Positions 27,702 through 36,607 are shown, counted from the first letter of the stretch. The stretch is DNA of 64,000 nucleotides from Acidovorax sp. GBBC 1281 (GCF_028473645.1 NZ_CP097269.1:5355501-5419500), one strand, 5' to 3'. Numbers and translations are program-made. Notes: a model not told the origin generated them from the letters alone.

Positions 27702-28925
27702 ATGCAAAAAAATCACCAATCCAAGTATTGGTTTTTGCTGTGCATTCAGACATTGGCAGGCTTTGCTTCCTGGATAGATATTTTTTTAATCTTTTCAGTG
27801 GCCTCTTTTATTTGGAAGTCGTCCCCTTCTGAAGTTGCATTGGTCGCGGCCCTCTATGGCTTACCTAGTTTGATCATTGGCCCTATCTTTGGCGCATTTC
27901 TTGACCGGAGCGACCCCCGAAAGCTGATGCTCTTGGGCACGATTTTCCGCACCTTTTTCACTGTTCTCATTGCCGTTGCCCCGTCATTTTGGATTTTTGC
28001 TATTTTGGTGCTGGCAAAAGGTTTGGCCAATCTGGCTTATTGGCCATCTAGCGCCGTTATCACGAACCAAGTTATCCACCAAAATGTTCGCACCCGCTAT
28101 TTTTCAAGCTTAAGCGCCTTGGATCAATTGGCCAAAATCGCCACCCCGGCATTGGCAGGTTTGCTCATTCTGGCAGTGCCAGCCCAACGGGTCTTTTTCG
28201 TATCTGCAGCTTCGACTGGTATCTGCGTGTTGGTACTACCGCGCTTGTTCAAGGGCATCGACTTTCCAATCAAGGAAAATATCCGTGGCGTCAGAAATCT
28301 CGCGATGAATCTCATCGACGGTTTCAAATCATTCAGCAGCCTCCCTCCCGCTTTATTGATTAGTATGTGCTTGACAATCGGGGCTTCACTGGCCTTGGCA
28401 ATCTACGACCCCCATTTGGCTTCTTTTGTCAGATCAAAGGGATTCGACACCACCGTTTTTTCCCTCATCGTTTCGAGCACTGCGGCAGGGGCAATCACTG
28501 CGGCATTCTTAGTACGGTTTCTTTTGAAGAACAAGGAGGCAGGATTTCTTATCCGCCATGGCATTGTTATTTTTTCGCTCGCCATCGTTTCTTCGGCAGT
28601 TATTATTAAGGTGGCGCCACACCATTTGAATAATCTGTCCTTCGCGGCGCTTTGGTTTACCAACGGTTTCGGTTATGAATTATTCACCATCGGCGCGAGT
28701 GTCAATATTCAGAACCTGTGCCCCCAGCATTTGCTGGGGCGGGTAAGCACCTCCTTGAGGAGTGTGTCTACCTTCGCGATCGTGTCGGCCCCGTCTCTTG
28801 GTGCTTTGCTTATTGCACATGGAGGGACTGAAATACCGTTCATCGCAGCCGCTGCCATCTCGGTGATGCTGTTGGCACTGGTGTTCATGTCAAACCGCTG
28901 GAATCGCCCTTTTTTTCGCTACTAA
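27702..28925 (+). CDS. MFS transporter, probable product exporter of the cassette
   Basis: 407 residues with about 12 membrane spans. The loop between spans 2 and 3 reads GAFLDRSDPRKLMLLG, the MFS motif-A variant of MdfA/macrolide-efflux-like (DHA3) proteins. ATG 27702 follows the carbamoyltransferase stop by one base with no own ribosome binding site, so translation is probably coupled. The last gene of the cassette; the family and position suggest export of, and self-protection against, the product (inference). It ends at the right-hand repeat copy. Confidence 0.85.
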   Translation: MQKNHQSKYWFLLCIQTLAGFASWIDIFLIFSVASFIWKSSPSEVALVAALYGLPSLIIGPIFGAFLDRSDPRKLMLLGTIFRTFFTVLIAVAPSFWIFAILVLAKGLANLAYWPSSAVITNQVIHQNVRTRYFSSLSALDQLAKIATPALAGLLILAVPAQRVFFVSAASTGICVLVLPRLFKGIDFPIKENIRGVRNLAMNLIDGFKSFSSLPPALLISMCLTIGASLALAIYDPHLASFVRSKGFDTTVFSLIVSSTAAGAITAAFLVRFLLKNKEAGFLIRHGIVIFSLAIVSSAVIIKVAPHHLNNLSFAALWFTNGFGYELFTIGASVNIQNLCPQHLLGRVSTSLRSVSTFAIVSAPSLGALLIAHGGTEIPFIAAAAISVMLLALVFMSNRWNRPFFRY

Positions 28926-28972
28926 TTTAATAGCAATATGCCCTAGAAGAATCTGTACTGGAGGCCGATTGA
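28922..28972 (+). repeat. Intergenic repeat, copy 3: right border of the AT-rich cassette
   Basis: Reads TAATTTAATAGCAATATGCC, then CTAGAAGAATCTGTACTGGAGG and CCGATTGAAGGCC. It is the most diverged of the four copies but keeps the AATAGC, GCCCTAG and GGAGGCCGATTG blocks. It has the same orientation as the copy at 24563, so the cassette is flanked by direct repeats. Its first bases overlap the MFS stop codon. Confidence 0.7.
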
Positions 28973-28976
28973 AGGC

Positions 28977-31346
28977 CTAACCCTCCACGGCCCACCAGGC
29001 CGGCAGCAGCCGCTGCACCTCGGCCCGCGCGAAGCGGTCGTCGATGAGGTGCACCACGCCCTCGTCGCTGGGCGAGCGGATCACGCGGCCGGCCGCCTGC
29101 ACCACCTTCTGCAGCCCCGGGTAGAGGTAGGTGTAGTCGTAGCCCGCGCCGAAGAGGGCGTGCATGCGCTGGCGGATCTGCTCGTTCACCGGGTTCATCT
29201 GCGGCAGCCCGAGCGTGGACAGGAAGGCGCCGATCAGGCGCCGGCCCGGCAGGTCGATGCCCTCGGAGAACGCGCCGCCCAGCACGGCGAAGCCGATGCC
29301 CTCGCCGCCCTCGGTGAAGCGCGTCAGGAACTCGCGCTGCCCGGCCTCCTGCATGCGGCGCGACTGCAGCCAGTGCGGCACTTGCGGGTGGCGCCGCGCG
29401 AACGCCTCGGCCACCTGCTCCAGGTACTCGTAGCTGCTGAAGAACGCCAGGTAGTTGCCCGGCCGGTCAGCGAACTGCAGCGCCATCAGGTCCGCGATCG
29501 GCACGAGCGAGGCGGCCCGGTCCGGGTAGCGCGTGGAGATGTGGCGGGCCACGGCCACGCGCAGCTGGGCGGCCTGGAACGGCGAGGCCACGTCCACGCC
29601 GGCATGGCCGGTCGGCAGGCCGAGCAGGTCGGCGTAGTAGCGCGCCGGCTGCAGCGTGGCGGAAAACAGCGTGGTGGTGTGCGCCGCCGCGAAGCGCGGC
29701 GCCAGGAACGGCGCCGGCACCACGTTGCGCAGGCAGACCACCGAGCTGCCGGGCGCGCCGCCGGGGGCGCGGGTTACGTCCACCATCGAATGCGTGTCCA
29801 GGCACTCGGCCAGCCGCTGGGTGTGCAGCAGCTCCAGGTAGAAGGCCTGCAGCGCCGGGTCCATCTGCTCGGGGTGCTCCGCGAAATGGTCGGCCAGGGC
29901 GCTGCCGCACTGCTGCAGCGCGGCCAGCAGCGCGGCGGGGAAGGCCTCGTGCACGGCGTAGGCCCCCGGCTGCGCCTTGTCCAGCGCCACCCAGGCGCGG
30001 CGCACCTTGTCCAGCGCCTTCTTCACCGCCGGCACGCGGGCGGCGGTGTCCGAATGCCGCGCCTGGTAGAGCGAATCGGGCAGCAATTCGGCCGTGTACA
30101 TGCGGCGGCCGCGCTCCACGAGGTTGTGCGCCTCGTCCACCAGCACCGCCACGCGCCACTGGTTGGCCTGGGCCAGGCCGTGCAGCAGCGCGCCGGCATC
30201 GAAGTAGTAGTGGTAGTCGCCCACGACCACGTCGGCCCACCGGGCGAGTTCCTGGCCCAGGTAGTAGGGGCACACGCCGTGGGCCAGGGCGGCCTCGCGC
30301 ACGTGGGCCTGGTCCAGCAGGGGCCGGTCGCCGCCGCCCGCCGTGGGCGAAAGCGCTGCCGCGCGCGCGGCCGGCAGGCGGTCGTAGAAGCCCCGGGCCA
30401 GCGGGCACGACTCGCCGTGGCAGGCCTGCCCGGGGTGCTCGCAGGCCTTGTCGCGCGCGATCAGCTCCAGCACGCGCAGCGGCAGGCGGCCGGCAGGCGC
30501 CGGGGCCTGGGCGCCACCGCCCCCCGGCGCAGCGGCCGGGTCCGCCACCGGCTGCGCCGCGGCGATGCGGGCCAGCGCATCCAGCGCCACCTGCCGGCCC
30601 GAGGTCTTGGCGGTGAGGAAGAACACCTTGTCCAGCCGCTCGCCGGGCGCCGCCTTGAGCAGCGGGAACAGCGTGCCCACCGTCTTGCCGATGCCGGTGG
30701 GCGCCTGCGCCAGCAGGCAGCGCCCGGCGGTGGCGCTTCGGTACACGGCCTCGGCCAGGGGCCGCTGCCCGGTGCGAAAGCCTCCGAACGGAAACACCGC
30801 CGCGCGCAGCGCTGCATCGCGCGTGGCGCGGTGGGCCGCCTCCTGCTCGGCCCAGCCGAGAAAGCGCTCGCACTGCGCCTCGAAGTGGGCGCGCAGGGCA
30901 TCGGCCGTGCAGGGCTCGACCAGCACCGTCTCCTGCTGGCTGCCGATGTCGAAGTACACCAGGGCCACATCGATCCGCGCGAGCTGCCGCGCCTGGCACA
31001 GCAGCCACCCATAGACCCTGGCCTGCGCCCAGTGCAGCGCGCGGTGCGAGTCGGGCTGCCGGTCCAGCCGACCCTTGAAGGTCTTGACCTCGTCCAGCCG
31101 GCCCGCGGCGGGATCGAACCCGTCGGCCCGGCCCCGCACATGCAGGTGGCGGTAATGGCCCTCCAGCGCCACCTCGCTCTCGTAGCCCGGGCCGGCGCCC
31201 GCGCCCCGGCCCGCCATGCGCCGCTGGGCCACGGTGGCATGACCGGCGATGCCTTCGAGCGCGGTGGGCGCGGGGGTGAAGCGCAGGTCCAGATCGCCCT
31301 GCTTGGCCGTGAACTCGCACAGCTCGCGCACGGCCACGGTGTACAT
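28977..31346 (-). CDS. DinG/XPD-type DNA helicase with N-terminal PD-(D/E)XK nuclease-like domain
   Basis: 789 residues from ATG 31346. The N-terminal about 180 residues contain DEVKTFKGRLDRQPDSH (Glu86 and Lys88 as the nuclease ExK), a RecB-like fold. Helicase motif I is APTGIGKT (Lys221) and motif II VDEAHNLVERGRR. Between them a cysteine set (ACEHPGQACHGESCPLA and HGVCPYYL) is the expected [4Fe-4S] site of XPD/DinG helicases. Motif VI is QAAGRVIRSPSDEG. Probably acts in DNA repair or recombination. Its ATG overlaps the stop of the nuclease-like gene (ATGA at 31346-31348). Confidence 0.87.
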   Translation of the reverse strand: MYTVAVRELCEFTAKQGDLDLRFTPAPTALEGIAGHATVAQRRMAGRGAGAGPGYESEVALEGHYRHLHVRGRADGFDPAAGRLDEVKTFKGRLDRQPDSHRALHWAQARVYGWLLCQARQLARIDVALVYFDIGSQQETVLVEPCTADALRAHFEAQCERFLGWAEQEAAHRATRDAALRAAVFPFGGFRTGQRPLAEAVYRSATAGRCLLAQAPTGIGKTVGTLFPLLKAAPGERLDKVFFLTAKTSGRQVALDALARIAAAQPVADPAAAPGGGGAQAPAPAGRLPLRVLELIARDKACEHPGQACHGESCPLARGFYDRLPAARAAALSPTAGGGDRPLLDQAHVREAALAHGVCPYYLGQELARWADVVVGDYHYYFDAGALLHGLAQANQWRVAVLVDEAHNLVERGRRMYTAELLPDSLYQARHSDTAARVPAVKKALDKVRRAWVALDKAQPGAYAVHEAFPAALLAALQQCGSALADHFAEHPEQMDPALQAFYLELLHTQRLAECLDTHSMVDVTRAPGGAPGSSVVCLRNVVPAPFLAPRFAAAHTTTLFSATLQPARYYADLLGLPTGHAGVDVASPFQAAQLRVAVARHISTRYPDRAASLVPIADLMALQFADRPGNYLAFFSSYEYLEQVAEAFARRHPQVPHWLQSRRMQEAGQREFLTRFTEGGEGIGFAVLGGAFSEGIDLPGRRLIGAFLSTLGLPQMNPVNEQIRQRMHALFGAGYDYTYLYPGLQKVVQAAGRVIRSPSDEGVVHLIDDRFARAEVQRLLPAWWAVEG

Positions 31347-32251
31347 CAGGCCGCGCCCTCGCAGGGGCCCGGCGCCGGCCCCCAAGCCGCCTCCCGCGAA
31401 AGGTCGGCATCCTCCAGGCCAGCGAGCCCCTCGCCCAGCAGCCCCTGCGCCGGCTCGCCCTCGCTGCGCAGCGGCGTGGCCTTGCACAGCGCCATCCAGA
31501 CGGCGAACGGCAGGCTGCAGCCCGCGTGGCGGGCGGGGCGCAGCAGCTCGAACCGGCCATGGTCGATCTCGCCGTGCAGCACCCACACGCCGAACTGCTC
31601 GGGAATCTCCTCGGGCGCGGCCACGCCGGCCGGGAACACGTAGTAGCACTCCTCGCACAGCCACTGGTAGGCCTGGCGCTTGGCGCCGTGCCGCAGGTCG
31701 GACAGCAGGTCGGCGCGGCTGGCCTTCACCTCGTGCACCATGGGCTGCAGGTAGGCGGGCACGGTGGTGTTGCGCACCGAGAACAGATCAGGCCGCGCCA
31801 TGCGCCACACCTGGGCGGCGGCGCGGGCCGGGGGCGCATCGGCCTCGTCGGCCCAGAGCCGGCCCGGTTCCGCGGCACGGCCCGCCACCGGCGTTGCGGC
31901 GGGCCCTTCGGCGGCCAGGGCCACCTCCGGGGGCGCCGGCTCGATGGCGGCGCGCAGCGACAGTTCGCGCCAGACGATGCGGCCGGCGCCCAGCAGGTGC
32001 TCGGCAAAGCGCTGGGCCAGCCGGTCGTGCGCGCTCAGGGCCCGCAGGCCGCGCTGGCGGGCCTCGGCCAGCCACTGGATGCCCGCGTCCGTCAGGCGCA
32101 GCACCGCGTGGCCCTCGGGCGCGGTGTGCAGCGCGACCATGCGCGCCGCCAGCAGGTCGATCTCCAGCGCGTCCTGGCAGGGCCAGCCGGCCGAACGCCA
32201 GATCTGCATCAGGCGGGTGCGGTGGGAACGGGTGAGCGTGGGCTCGGGCAT
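31346..32251 (-). CDS. PD-(D/E)XK nuclease-like protein coupled to the helicase
   Basis: 301 residues from ATG 32251. An in-frame GTG at 32317 is rejected because it abuts the -10 box at 32320-32325. The central part RPDLFSVRNTTVPAYLQPMV-HEVKASRADLLSDL has the D...ExK pattern of a nuclease core, followed by KRQAYQWLCEECYYVFPAG. The N-terminal about 100 residues look like a winged-helix region (LTDAGIQWLAEARQ). It overlaps the helicase start, so the two proteins probably act together. Endonuclease activity is inferred only from motifs. Confidence 0.72.
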   Translation of the reverse strand: MPEPTLTRSHRTRLMQIWRSAGWPCQDALEIDLLAARMVALHTAPEGHAVLRLTDAGIQWLAEARQRGLRALSAHDRLAQRFAEHLLGAGRIVWRELSLRAAIEPAPPEVALAAEGPAATPVAGRAAEPGRLWADEADAPPARAAAQVWRMARPDLFSVRNTTVPAYLQPMVHEVKASRADLLSDLRHGAKRQAYQWLCEECYYVFPAGVAAPEEIPEQFGVWVLHGEIDHGRFELLRPARHAGCSLPFAVWMALCKATPLRSEGEPAQGLLGEGLAGLEDADLSREAAWGPAPGPCEGAA

Positions 32252-32319
32252 GGTGGGGAGGCGGTGGGGGGCCGGGTGCGAAGGTGCGTGCGAGGGTTGG
32301 GGGGTGCGCGAAGGCACTG

Positions 32320-32325
32320 ATTATA
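32320..32325 (-). promoter_or_regulatory. -10 box of the nuclease/helicase operon
   Basis: On the minus strand this is a perfect TATAAT hexamer, 69 bp upstream of the ATG at 32251. The -35 region 17 bp further upstream (TGGCAG) is poor. It supports 32251 rather than 32317 as the start. Confidence 0.5.
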
Positions 32326-32457
32326 AAAACAGTGCCCACAGCCTGCCATGCGCTCCTGTCCCACACCCACGCCGCACGGGGTGTTACGCCGCCGGGCCGG
32401 GGGCCGGTGTACCTTGGCGGCTTCGCATTCCTTCCCGGTTGTCCTCACACGCCACGC

Positions 32458-33690
32458 ATGCCCTCTACCGCTTTCGCACGCTTGCGCCCCATCGCCCTGG
32501 CCTGGACCACAGGGGCGGCACTGATGCTGCCGCCGCCCGCGCTCGCCACACCGCCCGACCCCTCGCCCCCGGCGACCACCCCTGCGCCGCCCTGGGCCAA
32601 GGCCCTGCAGCGCGAGCTGGACCGCGTCGCGGCGCACAGCAGCGCGGCCTTCGGCGTGCACGTGCGCGACCTGGACACGGGGCAGTCCTTCTCCTTTCAC
32701 GGCGAGGAGCGCTGGTACCTGGCCTCGTCCATCAAGGTGCCGGTGGCCATCGCCGTGCTGCGCGGCGTGGAGCGCGGCGACTACACGCTGGACACGCCGC
32801 TCACCCTGCGCGCCACCGACTACGTGGACGGCGCCGGGCCCGCCAAGAACCAGCCGGTGGGCGCGGCGCTGAGCGTGCGCTGGCTGCTGGAGCAGATGAT
32901 CGTGTACAGCGACAACACCGCCAGCGACATGCTGATCGACCTCGTCGGCCTGCGCGAGGTGAACGCGCTGGTGCAGTCGGTGGTGCCGGGCGGCTTCGAG
33001 CGCATCACGCACCTGGCGGACGTGCGGCGCCAGGCCTACGCCCAGCTCACACCCGAGGCCGTGCACCTGTCGGGGCGCGACTTCATCGCGCTCCACCAGC
33101 AGCGCACCGATGCCGATGTGAAGGCCACCCTCGCACGCCTGCTGCGGGTGCCGGCCGATGGCCTTCGGCCCCTGTCGGTGGGCGAGGCGTATGAGGCCTA
33201 CTACGCCAGCGGGCTCAACTCGGGGCGGCTCGATGCGTACGCCGAACTGCTCGCGCAGCTGGTGGAAGGCAAGCTCCTGGAGCCGCGCCACACGGCCTAC
33301 CTGCTGGGCGTGATGGAGCGGGTGAAGACCGGCCCGAACCGCATCAAGGCCGGACTACCCACCCGTGCGCGCTTCGCCCACAAGACCGGCACGCAGCGCG
33401 CCCGAACATGCGACTCGGGCCTCGTGACGGTGCCGCGCCTGCCGACAGACCGGCGCGTGATCGTGGTGGCCTGCACGCGCGGCGAACTGTCCACGGCCCG
33501 GTCCGACCGCACGCTTCGGCAGGTCGGCATCGCCCTCTGCCAGTCGGGCCTGTTGTCGGATGGAAAACCCCATGAAACTCCCTGCCAAACCGTGCCGAGC
33601 CGCGCCGCGGCCCCTTCCGGCACCGCGGGCCCGGGGGGCCACGCTGGCCCTGCTGGTCCTGGCGCTGGCGTGGACGACGACCCACCCTGA
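32458..33690 (+). CDS. Class A beta-lactamase-like serine hydrolase (first of tandem pair)
   Basis: 410 residues with a signal peptide (MPSTAFARLRPIALAWTTGA..., cleavage near ALATPP). Penicillin-recognising motifs: Ser90-x-x-Lys93 in LASSIKVP, Ser151-Asp-Asn in YSDNTAS, and Lys309-Thr-Gly in AHKTGTQ. The ExxLN motif that supplies Glu166 in true class A enzymes is not evident between the second and third motifs. The C-terminal about 40 residues are low-complexity and overlap the start of the next gene by 119 nt. Periplasmic; it may be a peptidase or esterase rather than a lactamase (inference). Confidence 0.8.
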   Translation: MPSTAFARLRPIALAWTTGAALMLPPPALATPPDPSPPATTPAPPWAKALQRELDRVAAHSSAAFGVHVRDLDTGQSFSFHGEERWYLASSIKVPVAIAVLRGVERGDYTLDTPLTLRATDYVDGAGPAKNQPVGAALSVRWLLEQMIVYSDNTASDMLIDLVGLREVNALVQSVVPGGFERITHLADVRRQAYAQLTPEAVHLSGRDFIALHQQRTDADVKATLARLLRVPADGLRPLSVGEAYEAYYASGLNSGRLDAYAELLAQLVEGKLLEPRHTAYLLGVMERVKTGPNRIKAGLPTRARFAHKTGTQRARTCDSGLVTVPRLPTDRRVIVVACTRGELSTARSDRTLRQVGIALCQSGLLSDGKPHETPCQTVPSRAAAPSGTAGPGGHAGPAGPGAGVDDDPP

Positions 33691-34744
33691 GCCCGCCCAT
33701 GCCGCGCCCGCCTGGGCCGATGCGCTGCGCCAGCAGGTGGAACGCATCGAACAGGCCACGCCCGGCCAACTGGGCCTGTACGTCAAGCGGCTCGACAACG
33801 GCGAGACCTTCGCGCATGCGGCCGACCGGCCCTGGTACCTGGCCTCGTCCGTCAAGCTGCCGGTGGCGATCGCCGTGCTGCAGGAGGCCGAGGCCGGCCG
33901 CCTGCGCCTGGACCAGCAACTCGTGGTGCAGGCGCGCGACAAGGTCGACGGCTCGGGCGCCGTGGTCTGGCAGCCCGAAGGCACGCGCCACAGCGTGCAA
34001 TCGCTGCTTCAGCGCATGCTGATGGAGAGCGACAACACGGCCGCCAACATGCTCATCCGCGCGGTGGGCGAAGACACGCTGAACCAGCGCGCGCAGGCCC
34101 TGCTGGGCGGCCGCGGCGTGGGCCGCATCACCAACTTCACCGAGGTGCGCTACCAGGTCTATGCCGAGGCCCACCCCGACGCGCGCCGGCTCTCCAACAT
34201 GGACCTGGTGCGCATCGCAGGCGCCCCCGTTGGCCCCAAGCGCCTGCAGGCGCTCGCCCGCACGCTCGGCGTGGCGCCCTCCGCGCTGCGCGTGCAGACC
34301 CTGGACGAGGCCTACGACCGCTACTACCGCACGAACCACAACACCGCCACGCTGGAGGGCTACGGCGCCATGCTGGAAAAGCTGGTGCGCGGCCAGCTCG
34401 TTTCGCCGGCGCACCAGCAGTTGCTCTACAAGGACTTGAAGTTCGACACCTACGACGCCTACCGCCTGGAGGCCGGCCTGCCGCGCACCGTGCGGTTCAT
34501 CCACAAGACCGGCACGCAACTGCACCGGGCCTGCCACATGGGCGTGATCGACCCGCAGGACAACGGCCGCAACGCCATCGTGGTGGCCGCCTGCGCCGAG
34601 GGGCTGGACGAGATGAAGGAGGCCGGCAAGGCCTTCGAACAGGTGGGCCGCGCGATCACGCAGACGATGCTGCAGGACCGGATACCGGCCAAGGGCCCCA
34701 GGGCGCCGGCGGGGCCCCAGGCGGGAAGCAGGCCGCCGCTCTAA
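33572..34744 (+). CDS. Class A beta-lactamase-like serine hydrolase (second of tandem pair)
   Basis: 390 residues from ATG 33572 (ATG 33560 also possible), with a signal peptide ending near PAHAAPAW. Motifs parallel the first copy: Ser92-x-x-Lys95 in LASSVKLP, Ser153-Asp-Asn in ESDNTAA, Lys312-Thr-Gly in IHKTGTQ. Long collinear similarity (WYLASS.K.PVAIAVL; R.T.....D/EVR.Q.YA) shows the two arose by tandem duplication. Glu166 is again not obvious. Tail is Pro/Gly-rich. Its stop overlaps the stop of the convergent methyltransferase by 3 bp. Confidence 0.82.
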   Translation: MKLPAKPCRAAPRPLPAPRARGATLALLVLALAWTTTHPEPAHAAPAWADALRQQVERIEQATPGQLGLYVKRLDNGETFAHAADRPWYLASSVKLPVAIAVLQEAEAGRLRLDQQLVVQARDKVDGSGAVVWQPEGTRHSVQSLLQRMLMESDNTAANMLIRAVGEDTLNQRAQALLGGRGVGRITNFTEVRYQVYAEAHPDARRLSNMDLVRIAGAPVGPKRLQALARTLGVAPSALRVQTLDEAYDRYYRTNHNTATLEGYGAMLEKLVRGQLVSPAHQQLLYKDLKFDTYDAYRLEAGLPRTVRFIHKTGTQLHRACHMGVIDPQDNGRNAIVVAACAEGLDEMKEAGKAFEQVGRAITQTMLQDRIPAKGPRAPAGPQAGSRPPL

Positions 34745-36498
34745 GCCGCCTGCAGCCGCGCGGCGCGCTCTGCGGAGCGCTGCATTTCCGTGGCCCGCAG
34801 CGATGCCATCTGGGCCAGGATCTGCTGCTGCTTTTCCAGCAGGCGGGGGCCGTGGATGCCGTGCACGTCGCCCGCCAGGCCCCGCGCCACCGCACCGAGC
34901 GCCTTCTCGAAATCCGCGCGCTGCTGCCAGGCATAGGCCAGGTTGAGCTGGGTGCGCGTGTCCTTCGGATCGATGCGCTGCGCCTGGAAGTACGCCTCCT
35001 GGGCCTCGCCATGCCGCTCCAGGCAATAAAGGCAATCGCCCAGGACGTTCCACAGCCAGGCGCTCAGCCACGGGTTGATGTCCAGCGCGCTGCGCGCCAA
35101 CTCGATGCCTGCGGCGAAGTCACGCAACTGGATGCCCACGAACTCCGCCACCTCGCCCAGCAGCCGCCAGTCCCGCGGATTGCGCGCAATGGCCAGGCGG
35201 TAGCTTTCGAGCGCGGCATCCTGCCGGCCGGCCTGCAGGTGCCCGCGCGCGTCCTGCGCCGGGCCATCGAAGAACTGCTGCGCATCGGCGCAAAAGCGGT
35301 TGCCGAACGCCGCAATGGTGCGCTCCTGCTCCACTTTGACCAAAAGGCGGGCATGGATGGCGCGCGTGGCATCGCCCTCCGGCACCACCACGCGCCAGCC
35401 GTCGCGGTCGAACAGTTGCCCGAGCAGCGGGAAATTCAGCCCGATCGCGCTGGTCTTGCCGAAGCGCTGGGGCGCCGCCGACTCCGCAGCCGCCTGGGGC
35501 GTGCTGGCACCATAGTCGTTGATGAGGATGAAGCCCCCGTCCACCAACTGCCCCTGCAGCGTGTGCAGCGCACCGAATGCCCCGTGGTTGACCAGCAACT
35601 TCGGCACCGGATCGGCCCGCTCCAGCGCCTGCCCGGCAAATGGCGGCAGTTCGCCCTCCAGCGGAAAGAAGTCCACCTCGTAATCGAACAGGCCCGCCAG
35701 CGGCAGCAGCAATGCGCGTTGGTCCGGATCGTGGGCATTCGCCAAGGCCCGGATCTCCTCCAGGCCCAAGGGGGTGTACTGGCGCACCAAGTCGGCGTTG
35801 TCGGTCAGCCGGGTGCGCACGCGCAGTTCCTCGATGCGTTCCCCCTGGCGGCGCAGCACCGTGGCGGGCAGCACGTCGAGCACGTAGTTGCAGAAAACGG
35901 CCTGCAGCGCCTGCAGCGACTGGACCCTTCCGTCAGCGAGGCGGATCTCGGTCGGCCGGGTGGCATCGCATCGCGCCATGACCACCTGTGCCCCGAATGC
36001 ATCGAACATGCGGCGCTCGCGCCACTGCGCCAATGTGCGCTCGGACGCATCGGTGACGAAATACACCAGTTGCCTGTCGAAGGCACGGCCTTCCTGCTGG
36101 CACAGCTGATTGAAGGCCTGCAGAAAATAGCGGGCGAACAAGCCGCAGCCCGCGCCCAGTTCGAGCACATGGATCGGGCCGGCCGGCTCGGTCGACACGC
36201 AGTGGTTGAACAGCAGCGCGGCCGCGTCTTCCGACAGCCGCCCACTGTTGTTCACCACGAACGGCACTTCGTTCTCGGCGAACGCCAGCAGCCCCGCCCG
36301 GGCCCAATGCAGATGGCCCAGGTCCCACTCGATGCTCTCGGCGATGGGCCGGAAACCCTGAAGCTCGTGCGAGGCGACCTTGACGCAAGACAGCACGTCC
36401 TGTGGAGAGCGCGGTCCCGAAGGCATCGCGCGGGCGGACTCGGGATTGAAGGGCAAGGGGATGCGCGCGGCACCCTCCAGGGAAAAATCATTTCTCAA
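34741..36498 (-). CDS. MidA-like SAM-dependent methyltransferase with C-terminal TPR-like repeats
   Basis: About 585 residues. The start is uncertain: TTG 36498 has a GAGGGG ribosome binding site; ATG 36426 (561 residues) and GTG 36582 are alternatives. The SAM-binding motif I is HVLELGAGCGLFARYFLQA, then YFVTDASERTL and QAVFCNYVLDVLP, as in the MidA/NDUFAF7 superfamily. After about residue 400 helical repeats resembling TPRs begin (GHLQAGRQDAALESYRLAIARNP, LNLAYAWQQRADFEKAL). NDUFAF7 methylates an arginine of complex I; the repeats suggest a different protein partner here. No pathway context. Confidence 0.72.
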   Translation of the reverse strand: MRNDFSLEGAARIPLPFNPESARAMPSGPRSPQDVLSCVKVASHELQGFRPIAESIEWDLGHLHWARAGLLAFAENEVPFVVNNSGRLSEDAAALLFNHCVSTEPAGPIHVLELGAGCGLFARYFLQAFNQLCQQEGRAFDRQLVYFVTDASERTLAQWRERRMFDAFGAQVVMARCDATRPTEIRLADGRVQSLQALQAVFCNYVLDVLPATVLRRQGERIEELRVRTRLTDNADLVRQYTPLGLEEIRALANAHDPDQRALLLPLAGLFDYEVDFFPLEGELPPFAGQALERADPVPKLLVNHGAFGALHTLQGQLVDGGFILINDYGASTPQAAAESAAPQRFGKTSAIGLNFPLLGQLFDRDGWRVVVPEGDATRAIHARLLVKVEQERTIAAFGNRFCADAQQFFDGPAQDARGHLQAGRQDAALESYRLAIARNPRDWRLLGEVAEFVGIQLRDFAAGIELARSALDINPWLSAWLWNVLGDCLYCLERHGEAQEAYFQAQRIDPKDTRTQLNLAYAWQQRADFEKALGAVARGLAGDVHGIHGPRLLEKQQQILAQMASLRATEMQRSAERAARLQAA

Positions 36499-36607
36499 GA
36501 TAGGGCCCCTCGGGCATGGAATGTCGAACGGCAAAACTTCGCAAGGGCGAAGACGCCTGCAGGTACGGACCGGCCAAGGCACCGAGGCCCGGTCCGGGAC
36601 CCGTGCA

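Noticed and set aside
29049..31643. 864-codon plus-strand open frame opposite the helicase
   Set aside because: Antisense shadow of the DinG-type helicase; no motifs or ribosome binding site.
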